Shown here: one piece after another, positions 9,621-18,658 of the stretch
Numbering within the stretch: position 1 is the stretch's first letter
Layout of the letters: each line of letters opens with the position of its first letter
From: Chromatiaceae bacterium
Lineage (GTDB): Bacteria; Pseudomonadota; Gammaproteobacteria; Chromatiales; Chromatiaceae
Length of the DNA: 61,991 bases
Direction: 5' to 3'
Assembly: GCA_024639005.1 (NCBI GenBank)
Contig: JAHEJD010000004.1
Span: 1-61,991 of the forward strand
The notes under the pieces: model-generated
What the model was told of the DNA's origin: nothing
What the model saw: only the letters and a program-made list of their open reading frames with translations
Database searches by the model: none
Program-made: the position numbers and the translations under genes

Positions 9621-9682
9621 ACCGTGTAGGCGCAGGCGCAAGTCACTGCATTGCCGAAACCACAACAACAGGGTAAATCACT

Positions 9683-10564
9683 ATGAGCGCAGTTGGATTC
9701 ATCGGCCTGGGGATCATGGGCGCCCCGATGGCAGAACACCTTAGCGACGCCGGACACAAACTGTTCGCCCATACGCGCGGTAAGGTCCCGCAAGCCCTCA
9801 TCGACAAGGGCGCAGTCGTCTGTGCCAGCGGGCAGGAGGTCGCAGAGCAAAGCGACTTCATCATCACCATGGTGCCGGATACACCGCACGTCGAGGACGT
9901 GCTGTTCAGCGACACAGGCGTCGCCGCCGGCCTGTCGCCCGGCAAGATGGTGATCGACATGAGCTCTATCTCGCCGATCGAGACCAAGGCGTTCGCACAA
10001 CGCATCAACGAGCTCGGCTGCCAGTATCTGGATGCGCCGGTCTCGGGCGGTGAAGTCGGCGCCAAGGCCGGCACGCTGACCATTATGGTCGGCGGCGAGC
10101 AGGCCGCGTTCGATCAGGTAAAGCCGCTGTTCGAGCTGATGGGCAAGAACATCACGCTGGTCGGGGGTAATGGTGACGGACAGACCTGCAAGGTCGCGAA
10201 CCAGATCATCGTGGCACTCAACATCGAGGCGGTCTCCGAGGCGCTGCTGTTCGCCTCCAAAGCCGGTGCCGATCCGGCCCGGGTGCGGGAGGCCTTGATG
10301 GGGGGCTTCGCGTCTTCGAAGATCCTCGAGGTCCACGGCGAGCGCATGGTCAAACGCACCTTCGATCCCGGGTTCCGTATCGAGCTGCACCAAAAAGACC
10401 TCAACCTGGCGTTGTCCAATGCGCGCGCGATGGGCCTGAGCCTGCCCAACACCGCGACCGCACAGGAACTGTTCAACGCCTGTGCGGCGCATGGCGGCAG
10501 CGCATGGGATCACTCCGCAATGGTGCGCGCACTCGAGCTGCTCGCCGATCACGAAGTCGCCTGA
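9683..10564 (+). CDS. glxR: 2-hydroxy-3-oxopropionate (tartronate semialdehyde) reductase
   Basis: A 293-residue beta-hydroxyacid dehydrogenase reducing tartronate semialdehyde to D-glycerate with NAD(P)H. The N-terminal Rossmann signature GFIGLGIMGAPMA is at 5-17. The substrate-site motif DAPVSGGEVGA is at 118-127, and the catalytic lysine is K170 (TCKVANQ). Length and motifs match GlxR/GarR. It lies between the isomerase and the glycerate kinase, which fixes the substrate better than the family alone, since the family also contains hydroxyisobutyrate dehydrogenases. Confidence 0.94.
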   Translation: MSAVGFIGLGIMGAPMAEHLSDAGHKLFAHTRGKVPQALIDKGAVVCASGQEVAEQSDFIITMVPDTPHVEDVLFSDTGVAAGLSPGKMVIDMSSISPIETKAFAQRINELGCQYLDAPVSGGEVGAKAGTLTIMVGGEQAAFDQVKPLFELMGKNITLVGGNGDGQTCKVANQIIVALNIEAVSEALLFASKAGADPARVREALMGGFASSKILEVHGERMVKRTFDPGFRIELHQKDLNLALSNARAMGLSLPNTATAQELFNACAAHGGSAWDHSAMVRALELLADHEVA

Positions 10565-10627
10565 TGCACCGGCTGCCGTGACCACGCCGTCACGTCGGCC
10601 ACACACTAGGCAGCTCAGACAATCCAG

Positions 10628-11914
10628 ATGAAAGAACAACCGGCTCAGCTGCTCCGACGACTATTCGATGCCGCCGTGGAGGCCGCTTCACCGGCCACCT
10701 GTCTGCCTGCCCACCTCCCGGCGCCGCCGCGCGGCAGGACCGTGGTCATCGGCGCCGGCAAGGCCGCCGCGGCAATGGCGCGGGCTGTCGAAGACCACTG
10801 GCAGGGCGAACTTAGCGGCATCGTCGTGACACGCTATGGACATGGCGTCGCATGCAGTCAGATCGAGGTCGTCGAGGCGGCCCATCCGGTGCCCGACGCC
10901 GCCGGCCGCGAGGCGGCGGTCAGGATACTCGAGCAGGTGCGGGGACTGGGCGAGGATGATCTCGTGCTGTGTCTGATCTCCGGCGGCGGCTCCTCGCTGC
11001 TCGCCCTGCCCGGACCGGGCCTGACCCTTGAGGACAAACAGGCAGTCAACAGGGCACTGCTGAGGTCCGGCGCCAATATCGGCGAGATGAACTGCGTACG
11101 CAAACACCTGTCGGCGATAAAGGGTGGTCGCCTGGCAGCGGCGTGTGCCCCGGCCCAGGTCGTGACGCTGATGATCTCCGATGTCCCGGGTGACGATCCG
11201 GCAGTGATTGCGTCGGGCCCGACCGTAGCAGACCCCACGAGCAATGCAGACGCGCTGGCGATCCTGGAGAAATACGCCATCAGCGAACCGGCCGCCGTGG
11301 TGCAACACCTGCGCACGACGCCCGACGAAACGCCGAAACCCGGGGATTCGCGCCTGGCCGGTGCGACCGCCGTGATGCTGACCACGCCGCAAGACTCCCT
11401 GCAGGCAGCGGCCAAGGTTGCCGAGGGCCACGCTATCCGTCCCGTGATCCTGGGTGATCTCGAGGGTGAGGCGCGTGACGTCGCGCTGGTGCACGCGGGC
11501 ATCGCCCGCCAGATCGCCCGCTATGACCAACCCGCCGCAGTCCCGTGCGTGTTGATCTCCGGCGGCGAGACCACGGTCACTGTGCGCGGTCAGGGCCGCG
11601 GCGGACGCAACGCCGAGTTTATGCTGGCGCTGGCCGTTGCCCTTGATGGACACCCGGGTATCTATGCAATCGCCGGTGACACGGACGGCATCGACGGCAC
11701 CGAGGACAACGCGGGATGCATCCTCACACCGGATACACTTGACCGGGCGCGCCGCGCCGGCCTCAATGCCAAGGCCGAGCTGGCCAACAACAACGGCTAT
11801 GGGTTCTTCCAGGCGATCGACGACCTGATCGTCACCGGTCCAACACGGACCAACGTCAACGACTTTCGCGCCATCCTGATCACCGAGGCCTGTCGCAGAA
11901 CCGCAGCGCCATGA
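10628..11914 (+). CDS. gckA: Glycerate 2-kinase, MOFRL family (GckA/TtuD type)
   Basis: A 428-residue kinase of the class II glycerate kinase family, phosphorylating D-glycerate to 2-phosphoglycerate, which enters lower glycolysis directly. It shows VVIGAGKAAAAMA (39-51, with K45), LISGGGSSLLALP near 118, and the C-terminal MOFRL block ISGGETTVTVRGQGRGGRN followed by DTDGIDGTEDNAG. It is the last gene of the gcl operon and is unrelated to the GarK/GlxK fold used by E. coli. With it the window encodes the whole path glycolate to 2-phosphoglycerate. The same enzyme is sometimes annotated as hydroxypyruvate reductase TtuD. The MOFRL signatures favour kinase. Confidence 0.92.
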   Translation: MKEQPAQLLRRLFDAAVEAASPATCLPAHLPAPPRGRTVVIGAGKAAAAMARAVEDHWQGELSGIVVTRYGHGVACSQIEVVEAAHPVPDAAGREAAVRILEQVRGLGEDDLVLCLISGGGSSLLALPGPGLTLEDKQAVNRALLRSGANIGEMNCVRKHLSAIKGGRLAAACAPAQVVTLMISDVPGDDPAVIASGPTVADPTSNADALAILEKYAISEPAAVVQHLRTTPDETPKPGDSRLAGATAVMLTTPQDSLQAAAKVAEGHAIRPVILGDLEGEARDVALVHAGIARQIARYDQPAAVPCVLISGGETTVTVRGQGRGGRNAEFMLALAVALDGHPGIYAIAGDTDGIDGTEDNAGCILTPDTLDRARRAGLNAKAELANNNGYGFFQAIDDLIVTGPTRTNVNDFRAILITEACRRTAAP

Positions 11915-11986
11915 AGTCCAAGTGCGCTTGACCGCCACCCACCGGGCGCCGCCGCGTCGGTCAGACCTTCAGCAGGGTAAGAATTT

Positions 11987-12018
11987 GCCGAGACGGTCCT
12001 CACAGACAGCGTCTCGGC
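11987..12018. terminator. Stem-loop between convergent glycerate kinase and ssb
   Basis: A perfect 9-bp inverted repeat, GCCGAGACG ... CGTCTCGGC, with a 14-base loop sits in the 110-bp gap between two converging genes. It could stop transcription from either side. No clear T-tract follows on either strand, so its strength as an intrinsic terminator is uncertain. Confidence 0.45.
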
Positions 12019-12024
12019 CCTAGT

Positions 12025-12474
12025 TCAGAACGGGATATCGTCTTCAAATCCGCTGTCTGCGGGTGCAGCGGCCTGGGGTGGCGACTGCGATGCAGCGGAG
12101 CGCTGCTGGGGAGGCGCGAAATCGGCACTGCCGCCGCGGCTATCGAGCATCTGCATCTGGTCGGCGACGATCTCGGTGGTGTAACGATCCTGACCCTGTT
12201 GGTCTTGCCACTTGCGGGTCTGCAGGCGTCCCTCCAGGTAGACCTTCGAGCCCTTCTTCAGGTACTCACCGGCGATCTCGGCCAGGCGCCGGAACATCAC
12301 GACGCGATGCCACTCCGTCTTCTCCTGGTTCTCGCCGGTATTCTTGTCCTTCCAGGTCTCCGAGGTCGCCACGGTGATGTTGCATACGGCACCGCCGTTG
12401 GGCATGTAGCGGACCTCGGGATCCTGCCCGAGATTGCCAATCAGGATGACCTTGTTTACGCCTCTGCTTGCCAT
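12025..12474 (-). CDS. ssb: Single-stranded DNA-binding protein
   Basis: A 149-residue SSB. The N-terminal OB fold (about 1-110) has the classic start [20 protein letters not shown], then [19 protein letters not shown] and [17 protein letters not shown] low-complexity Gln/Ser/Ala/Pro linker follows, ending in the acidic tail DDIPF that recruits replication and repair proteins. It lies downstream of a YajR-type transporter and near divergent uvrA, a common gammaproteobacterial arrangement. The shortened linker is normal variation. Confidence 0.97.
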   Translation of the reverse strand: MASRGVNKVILIGNLGQDPEVRYMPNGGAVCNITVATSETWKDKNTGENQEKTEWHRVVMFRRLAEIAGEYLKKGSKVYLEGRLQTRKWQDQQGQDRYTTEIVADQMQMLDSRGGSADFAPPQQRSAASQSPPQAAAPADSGFEDDIPF

Positions 12475-12537
12475 TCTTCCTCCTCTGGCCGGCGACGGCC
12501 TCCGTGCCGAACCGGGTGTCTTAATCTGCCCGAGAGT

Positions 12538-13917
12538 CTACGCCGGGCGGGCCACAATTTCATCTAACGCCATGCTGTCGAGACGATCGCGATCGACCTT
12601 GAGATAGGCCACGCCCTCGTCTGCCACGACCACGGCCTCGACGACACCCGGGACACCCTGCAGGCGCCGCACGATATCGCCGCCGCCGGGGTCCGCCAGG
12701 TCGCCGAGATTGACCAGACGACTGGCATACCGGCCCGGTCGGCGCATACCAAACGCCAGCAGCAGCCAGATTGCCGCCGCCACGGCGCCCGCCTCGAACA
12801 CCGCCGCAAGGCCGAACTGATGGTGCGCCCAACCACCCACGACGCCGCCGATGAAGGCACCGGTGAACTGCGAGGTAGAGTAGACGCCCATCGCCGTCCC
12901 CTTGGCCTCGACCGGGGCAATCTTGGAAACCAGCGACGGCAGGGCCGCCTCGAGCAGGTTGACGGCGGTGAAGAACAGGGTCAGCGCGGCGATAAAGCCC
13001 CAGAAATCGTGGACCGCCAGTCCCAGGGCCAACTGCGCGATCATCAAGCAGCCCACCGCGCCGATGAACACCGGTTTCATAAGCCCTCTGCGTTCTCCAA
13101 CGATGACCAACGGCAGCATCAGCGCAACAGAGCCCAGCATTACCGGTAGATACACCCAGGCGTGCTGCACCGGCTCCAGGCCGAGGTCGCGCAGCACCAC
13201 CGGTATCGCCAGGAAGAGTGCTGTCAGGATCACATGCAGCGAGAAGATACCGAAGTCCAGGCGCAGCAGTTCGCGGTTGTGCAGCACCCGGTGGAACATG
13301 GCCGGCACGGTTTCCGCGTCGCGGTGGACCCGGCTATGGCGCGGTGTTGGCACCACCAGGGTGATGATGGCGATGCCGACCAACGCAAGCAAGGCCGTCA
13401 ACCAGAAGATACCGTCAACGCCGATCAGGCGACCGAGCAGCGGGCCGGCCAGCATGGCGAGCATGAAGGAGACCCCGATCATCATGCCGATCGTGGCCAT
13501 AGCCTTGGTGCGATTCTCTTCGCGCGTCAGATCAGCGGCCAGCGCCATCACGGCGGCGGCGATCGCCCCGCTGCCCTGTACCGCGCGGCCGACGATGACC
13601 AGCCACATCTCGTCCGCCGACGCCGCGATCGCACTGCCCAGCGCAAACAGCACCAAACCGCCCAGGATAACCGGCTTGCGCCCGATGCGATCGGACAATA
13701 GGCCGAACGGGATCTGCAGTGCGGCCTGGGTGAGGCCGTAGATACCGACCGCAAGGCCGGTCAGAAAGGGCGTCGAACCGGGCAGCGTCTCGGCGTAAAG
13801 GGCGAATACCGGCAGGATCAAAAACAGGCCGAGCATGCGGAAGCCCTGCACACCGGCCAGACCAAAGGTGGCGCGCCGCTCGCTGGCGGTCATTTTATGG
13901 GTAGCGTTCTCTGGCAC
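12538..13917 (-). CDS. yajR: MFS transporter with C-terminal YAM-type domain (YajR homologue)
   Basis: A 459-residue inner-membrane transporter with 12 predicted helices. Family features are GIYGLTQAALQIPFGLLSDR followed by the motif-A signature DRIGRKPVILGG, VQGSGAIAAAVMALAADLTR, and KGTAMGVYSTSQFTGAFIGG. After the last helix a soluble tail of about 65 residues (VRRLQGVPGVVEAVVVADEG) matches the ferredoxin-like YAM domain of E. coli YajR. Substrate is unknown. The first codon is GTG 13917, supported by alignment with YajR's short N-terminal extension. ATG 13893 is the alternative, and neither has a strong Shine-Dalgarno. It is 63 bp upstream of ssb and divergent from uvrA. Confidence 0.9.
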   Translation of the reverse strand: MPENATHKMTASERRATFGLAGVQGFRMLGLFLILPVFALYAETLPGSTPFLTGLAVGIYGLTQAALQIPFGLLSDRIGRKPVILGGLVLFALGSAIAASADEMWLVIVGRAVQGSGAIAAAVMALAADLTREENRTKAMATIGMMIGVSFMLAMLAGPLLGRLIGVDGIFWLTALLALVGIAIITLVVPTPRHSRVHRDAETVPAMFHRVLHNRELLRLDFGIFSLHVILTALFLAIPVVLRDLGLEPVQHAWVYLPVMLGSVALMLPLVIVGERRGLMKPVFIGAVGCLMIAQLALGLAVHDFWGFIAALTLFFTAVNLLEAALPSLVSKIAPVEAKGTAMGVYSTSQFTGAFIGGVVGGWAHHQFGLAAVFEAGAVAAAIWLLLAFGMRRPGRYASRLVNLGDLADPGGGDIVRRLQGVPGVVEAVVVADEGVAYLKVDRDRLDSMALDEIVARPA

Positions 13918-14093
13918 CGGGAGGTCCTGGAGGTTCAGCCGTGAATGTTAACCCGAACGGCCGATCGACGCAGGCGCCGGCGCGGCAGGGGAAACCGACG
14001 CCGGGCACCGGACTTGTCCCCAGACAGGGCGACGTTTCCCCACCTGGCGCACTGCCGTAGACTTCTCGGGTTTGATGCCCTGCAGCAACGATC

Positions 14094-16931
14094 ATGGACA
14101 CGATTCAAATCCGCGGCGCCCGCACTCATAACCTGAAGAACATCGATCTGGCGCTGCCGCGCGACCGGCTGATCGTCATCACCGGCCTATCCGGTTCGGG
14201 GAAGTCGTCGTTGGCGTTCGACACCATCTACGCAGAAGGCCAGCGGCGCTATGTGGAGTCGCTGTCGGCCTACGCCCGTCAGTTCCTGTCGATGATGGAG
14301 AAACCCGACGTAGACCATATCGAGGGGCTGTCGCCGGCGATATCGATCGAGCAAAAGACGACCAGCCATAATCCGCGTTCAACTGTCGGCACGATCACCG
14401 AGATCTACGACTACCTGCGCCTGTTGTTCGCACGTGCCGGCACGCCGCGCTGCCCGAGCCATGGCGAACGCCTGGAGGCGCAGACAGTCAGTCAGATGGT
14501 GGACCAGGTGCTGGCGCAACCTGCAGGGAGCAAGCTGATGTTGCTGGCGCCCGTGATCTCCGAGCGCAAAGGCGAATACCACAAGCTGCTCGCAGAACTC
14601 CACGCCCAGGGGTTTATTCGGGCCCGCATCGACGGCGAACTGTTCGAGCTGGACGATCCGCCGGAGCTCGACCTGCACAAGAAGCACACCATCGAGGTGG
14701 TCGTCGATCGCTTCAAGGTGCGTGACGACATCGGGCTGCGGCTGGCCGAATCCTTCGAGACTGCCCTACACCTCGCGGACGGCGTCGTCCGGATCGCCTG
14801 GATCGACGCGGATCCGGCCAGGCCGCAGCCGGACCTGGTCTTCTCGGCCAACTTCGCCTGCCCTGTGTGTGGCTACAGTATCGAGGAATTGGAGCCGCGC
14901 CTGTTCTCGTTCAACAACCCGGTCGGCGCCTGCGCGACCTGCGACGGTCTCGGTGTCGAGCAGTTCTTCGATCCGCTCAAGGTAGTCGCACACCCGGAGC
15001 TGTCGCTGGCCGGCGGTGCAGTACGCGGTTGGGACAGGCGCAACGCCTATTACCACCAGATGATTCGCTCCTTGGGTAAGCACTACGGGTTCGACCCCGA
15101 GACACCGTGGAGCAAGCTATCCGAGGAGATTCATGGGGTCCTCCTCCACGGCAGCGCTTTCGAGGCCATTGAGTTCAGCTATTTCAACGAGCGCGGCCGG
15201 GCGGTCAAGAAGACCCATCCCTTCGAGGGCATCATCAACAACATGCGGCGGCGATACCGGGAGACCGAGTCGAATGCGGTCCGGGAAGAGCTGGCGCGCT
15301 TCATCTCCTCACAGCCCTGTCCGGATTGCCAGGGCAGTCGTCTGAACGAGGCGGCACGCAGCGTATTCGTCGCCGAACACGATCTACCGTCGATCACCGG
15401 CATGGCGGTCGAGGGCAGCCTGGCGTTCTTCGAACGCCTGGACCTGCCAGGCAAACGGGGCAAGATTGCCGCCAAGATCGTCAAGGAGATCAACGATCGC
15501 CTGCGTTTCCTGGTCAACGTCGGCCTGAATTATCTGACGCTGGACCGCAGCGCGGAGACCCTGTCGGGCGGTGAGGCGCAGCGCATCCGTCTCGCGAGCC
15601 AGATCGGCGCCGGCCTGGTCGGGGTAATGTACGTACTCGACGAACCCTCGATCGGTCTGCATCAACGCGATAACGAACGCCTGCTGAGCACGCTGACCTA
15701 TCTGCGCGACCTTGGCAATACCGTGATCATGGTCGAGCACGACGAGGACGCGATCCGCAGCGCCGATCATGTCGTCGACATCGGCCCACGGGCGGGCGTG
15801 CACGGCGGCCAGGTGGTGGCACAGGGCGGCATCGAAGACATCTGTGCGGTGGCCGGCTCGATCACCGGCGACTATCTCGCCGGTCGCGAGCGTATCGAGT
15901 TGCCCGAGAAACGCCACCCCCTCGACCGCAAGCGCGTGCTAAAGATCGAGGATGCTCGGGGAAACAACCTCAAAAAGGTAAAACTCGAGATCCCTGCCGG
16001 CCTGTTCACTTGCGTGACCGGTGTATCCGGTTCAGGCAAATCGACCTTGATCAACGACACCCTGTACCCGCTGGCGGCGAATGAACTCAACGGCGCCAAT
16101 CACAGCGTTGCGCCCTTCAAGAAGGCGACCGGAATGCAGCATTTCGACAAGGTGGTAGACATCGATCAATCGCCGATCGGCCGCACACCTCGTTCCAATC
16201 CCGCCACCTATACCGGCCTGTTCACGCCGATCCGTGAACTCTTCGCCGGGGTTCCCGAGGCACGATCGCGCGGCTACACACCCGGACGTTTCAGCTTCAA
16301 CGTCCGGGGCGGCCGCTGCGAGGCCTGCAAGGGCGACGGCGTCATCAAGGTCGAAATGCACTTCCTGCCCGACATCTATGTGCAATGCGACGTCTGCAAG
16401 GGCAAGCGCTACAACCGCGAGACCCTGGAGATTCAATACAAAGGCAGACGCATCAACGAGGTACTGGCGATGACGGTCGAGGATGCGCTGGCCTTTTTCG
16501 CCGCAGTGCCGGTAATCAAGCGCAAACTGCAGACCTTGATGGACGTAGGCCTGAGTTACATCACCCTGGGGCAGAACGCGACCACGCTGTCGGGCGGCGA
16601 GGCACAACGGGTTAAGCTGTCGCGCGAGCTATCCAAACGCGACACCGGGCGAACCCTGTACATTCTCGACGAACCAACCACCGGGCTGCATTTCCACGAC
16701 GTGAAACAGCTGCTAAAGGTGTTGCACCGCCTGCGCGATCATGGCAACACCATTGTCGTCATCGAGCACAATCTGGATGTGATCAAGACGGCCGATTGGA
16801 TCATCGACCTTGGACCCGAGGGCGGCGACGGCGGCGGCGAGATCATCGCCACTGGGACACCCGAGCAGGTCGCCGACATGGCACACTCACATACCGGACG
16901 CTTTCTCGCACCGGCCCTGGCGAAGGCCTGA
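14094..16931 (+). CDS. uvrA: Excinuclease ABC subunit A
   Basis: A 945-residue damage-recognition ATPase of nucleotide excision repair, acting with UvrB. It has two ABC modules: Walker [10 protein letters not shown] at 31-39 and GVSGSGKST at 643-651, and signatures LSGGEAQR from 490 and from 832. Zinc-binding CxxC pairs are visible ([11 protein letters not shown] with [14 protein letters not shown] with CDVCKGKR). It is colinear and near-identical in length to E. coli UvrA, starting [18 protein letters not shown] did not see a CTG-N10-CAG LexA box in the 176-bp upstream gap, so SOS control is not evident here. Confidence 0.97.
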   Translation: MDTIQIRGARTHNLKNIDLALPRDRLIVITGLSGSGKSSLAFDTIYAEGQRRYVESLSAYARQFLSMMEKPDVDHIEGLSPAISIEQKTTSHNPRSTVGTITEIYDYLRLLFARAGTPRCPSHGERLEAQTVSQMVDQVLAQPAGSKLMLLAPVISERKGEYHKLLAELHAQGFIRARIDGELFELDDPPELDLHKKHTIEVVVDRFKVRDDIGLRLAESFETALHLADGVVRIAWIDADPARPQPDLVFSANFACPVCGYSIEELEPRLFSFNNPVGACATCDGLGVEQFFDPLKVVAHPELSLAGGAVRGWDRRNAYYHQMIRSLGKHYGFDPETPWSKLSEEIHGVLLHGSAFEAIEFSYFNERGRAVKKTHPFEGIINNMRRRYRETESNAVREELARFISSQPCPDCQGSRLNEAARSVFVAEHDLPSITGMAVEGSLAFFERLDLPGKRGKIAAKIVKEINDRLRFLVNVGLNYLTLDRSAETLSGGEAQRIRLASQIGAGLVGVMYVLDEPSIGLHQRDNERLLSTLTYLRDLGNTVIMVEHDEDAIRSADHVVDIGPRAGVHGGQVVAQGGIEDICAVAGSITGDYLAGRERIELPEKRHPLDRKRVLKIEDARGNNLKKVKLEIPAGLFTCVTGVSGSGKSTLINDTLYPLAANELNGANHSVAPFKKATGMQHFDKVVDIDQSPIGRTPRSNPATYTGLFTPIRELFAGVPEARSRGYTPGRFSFNVRGGRCEACKGDGVIKVEMHFLPDIYVQCDVCKGKRYNRETLEIQYKGRRINEVLAMTVEDALAFFAAVPVIKRKLQTLMDVGLSYITLGQNATTLSGGEAQRVKLSRELSKRDTGRTLYILDEPTTGLHFHDVKQLLKVLHRLRDHGNTIVVIEHNLDVIKTADWIIDLGPEGGDGGGEIIATGTPEQVADMAHSHTGRFLAPALAKA

Positions 16932-16966
16932 GCGCTGCGCGATTCAGAGCGGCTGCCGTTGGTCGG

Positions 16967-17135
16967 CTAGGAGTCTGCGCGGCAGAACTGGCGGATACCG
17001 AGGGTTGTCCAGTTCGAGGCCGGTCTGGTGGTCGTTTGAGGAGCATAGTGGGTACTACGCGACTAGAGCGAGCGCCGGAGCGGGCCGAAGGGGGGAAGCC
17101 GCAGGACCGCTACGTTCTGCCGCGCAGACTCCTAG
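16967..17135. repeat. MITE-like element A: 22-bp perfect inverted repeats flanked by CTAG
   Basis: The left arm at 16967-16988 (begins CTAGGAGTCTGCG) and the right arm at 17114-17135 (ends CGCAGACTCCTAG) are perfect reverse complements over 22 bp. The outer four bases are CTAG on both sides, so the repeat can be read as 18-bp terminal inverted repeats flanked by a CTAG target duplication. Such YTAR targets are known for the IS5 group. The 125-bp interior has no credible protein. This is the size and form of a non-autonomous miniature transposon or a folded RNA/DNA element. No transposase is in the window. Confidence 0.7.
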
Positions 17136-17314
17136 GCTGCAAATCTCACCGTTTTTCGTCGCGAGGGTGCCGAGACGCCGCCATGGCGGGGCGCACGCAG
17201 TGAAAGGCGGTGAAGGCGAAGCTTAACTACGTAGAACCGGCTGCAGCGAGTACGCCCCGTCAGCATGAGTGTATCGCCGCCCGCAGCAGGAAATCAGTGA
17301 GATTTGCAGGCTAG
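17132..17314. repeat. Adjacent element B: 18-bp imperfect inverted repeats, also CTAG-bounded
   Basis: The left arm at 17132-17149 (CTAGGCTGCAAATCTCAC) and the right arm at 17297-17314 are reverse complements with one mismatch in 18 bp. It shares its left CTAG with the right end of element A, and its right CTAG supplies the stop codon of the next gene. The interior contains the palindrome CCGCCATGGCGG (17178-17189) but no credible gene. Elements A and B form two tandem cassettes delimited by three CTAG sites, or one element inserted at the edge of another. Confidence 0.6.
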
Positions 17315-17853
17315 AAGCGCCCGTTGGCGACTGAGCCGGGAGGGGACGCAGGCTTTAGCCGCGCCTCGAGCTGAAAGTACTTATCCTTCAGGCACAGGAG
17401 CTCGTTCGTCTTTTCACGCAGGGCCGCCTTGGCCGCGGCGAGCTCACGCCGATTCTGCTCTTCGCGGCGCAGCACAGGGCGAAAATCGCTCAACTGCCGT
17501 TGCAGCCGCCGGTTTTCCTCGACCAGCTTGTCCTTCAGGCGCTGCATCTGCTTGAGTTCGTACTCGACCTCACGCAGTCGACGACTGCGCTCAACCAGCG
17601 CATCGCGCTGCGCCCGGATCAACTGCTTGGCCGCTGGTGATTCAGCGACGCCGCCCGCCTGATCAGCGAGCTGCTCCTGCAGCCGCGCATTGCTCTCCGA
17701 CAGGATCTGGTTCTGCACCAGGAGATCGCGATAGGCCTTTTCGAGGGTGGCGCCCGCCATTCGCTTCGCATCCGCATCCGCATCCGGCATGGCGTCGGTC
17801 TGCTGATCGCGTCCAACCAAACGTCTCAACGACAATCTGCGCTCTCGCTTCAT
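17311..17853 (-). CDS. Predicted coiled-coil protein of unknown function
   Basis: A 180-residue, highly charged protein rich in Arg, Glu, Gln and Leu. Long helical heptad-like stretches run from about residue 36 to 60 and 80 to 165 (EVEYELKQMQRLKDKLVEEN, RRELAAAKAALREKTNELL). There is no signal peptide, membrane segment or enzymatic motif. I choose ATG 17853 (MKRERRLSLRRLVG) because GGAG lies 8 bases upstream. An in-frame ATG 36 bp earlier lacks this. The TAG stop at 17311-17313 lies within the CTAG boundary of repeat element B, so the C-terminus may have been set by that insertion. I do not recognise a named family. Confidence 0.7.
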   Translation of the reverse strand: MKRERRLSLRRLVGRDQQTDAMPDADADAKRMAGATLEKAYRDLLVQNQILSESNARLQEQLADQAGGVAESPAAKQLIRAQRDALVERSRRLREVEYELKQMQRLKDKLVEENRRLQRQLSDFRPVLRREEQNRRELAAAKAALREKTNELLCLKDKYFQLEARLKPASPPGSVANGRF

Positions 17854-17938
17854 GACCCATTCTCCCCGTACAAGGCAGACCCCGCACAATCTCGTATCCG
17901 TCGCGGCGCCCGGTCAATAACCAACCGGGTGCCTGACC

Positions 17939-18613
17939 TCAGATCATTCGCTGGGGCGTAAAGACCATCACGCCACCTCGCTTGCGACCTCGACCCATGG
18001 CGGTCGCCAGTGCCAGTCCAAGCAATCCCGAGAACCACACCAACCAGCTCGCCACGATTGGCACACGCCCCTGCGATGGCGAGACCAGGCCGACATTCAC
18101 CACGCCCGCCGAGGCCGGCCCTGTCGACCAGGTCCAGTCCGCGAGGCTTCCCACCCGCTGCAACGAGCTCCCCACTGGGGTCGCGCTGCCTTCGGCGATC
18201 GGCAGCGCCCGCGCCGTCATCCCGGCGGCAAGACCCTCGGTCGCGACAAAGGCGCCTTCGTAGGCGACGAAGTCAATCACTGCGTCGGCCGCCGATATCA
18301 ACGCCACCGCATCCGGCCCGTTCTGCATGCCACCCGCTGTCCAATGGACCTCGGCCAGCCCATTGCCGGCGCCGAGCATGCCCGTCAAGGGCAGTGCATC
18401 GTAAGGGCTGCCGTTCGCGCCGTTGTAGAGCACGATCTGCCAGCCGGAGAGGTCAAGGCCTGGCGAACCGCTAACCGCGACGAACTCGCCAACATCAGAC
18501 CCTGCATTGTCATAGTGGAGCTCACTGATGAAGGGTGAGATCCAGGTTGCCCGGGCGGGCAGCGTACAAACGAGCAGCAACAGCGCCATGGGCGCCAAAC
18601 GATCACTAGCCAT
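17939..18613 (-). CDS. Secreted lamin-tail-like protein with C-terminal sorting-type anchor
   Basis: A 224-residue exported protein. Residues 1-22 form a signal peptide (ALLLLVCTLPARA). Residues 26 to about 125 resemble a lamin-tail (LTD) beta-sandwich (ISELHYDNAGSDVGEFVAVS, LSGWQIVLYNGANG), a domain common in surface and nuclease-linked proteins. The end has VP at 184-185, a hydrophobic helix at 186-206 and a basic GRGRKR at 207-212. This is reminiscent of PEP/VPxP-CTERM exosortase tails but followed by 12 extra residues. GGAGG precedes the ATG by 5 bases. The basic cluster after the helix could equally be an ordinary membrane anchor. Function is unknown. Confidence 0.7.
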   Translation of the reverse strand: MASDRLAPMALLLLVCTLPARATWISPFISELHYDNAGSDVGEFVAVSGSPGLDLSGWQIVLYNGANGSPYDALPLTGMLGAGNGLAEVHWTAGGMQNGPDAVALISAADAVIDFVAYEGAFVATEGLAAGMTARALPIAEGSATPVGSSLQRVGSLADWTWSTGPASAGVVNVGLVSPSQGRVPIVASWLVWFSGLLGLALATAMGRGRKRGGVMVFTPQRMI

Positions 18614-18658
18614 AACAACCTCCGTGTTGTCTTCAAACCGCCAATCCGTCGCGGCTAG

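Noticed and set aside
16968-17314. CRISPR-like reading of the repeat arms downstream of uvrA
   Set aside because: Only inverted pairs occur, with no regularly spaced direct repeats. No cas genes are present.
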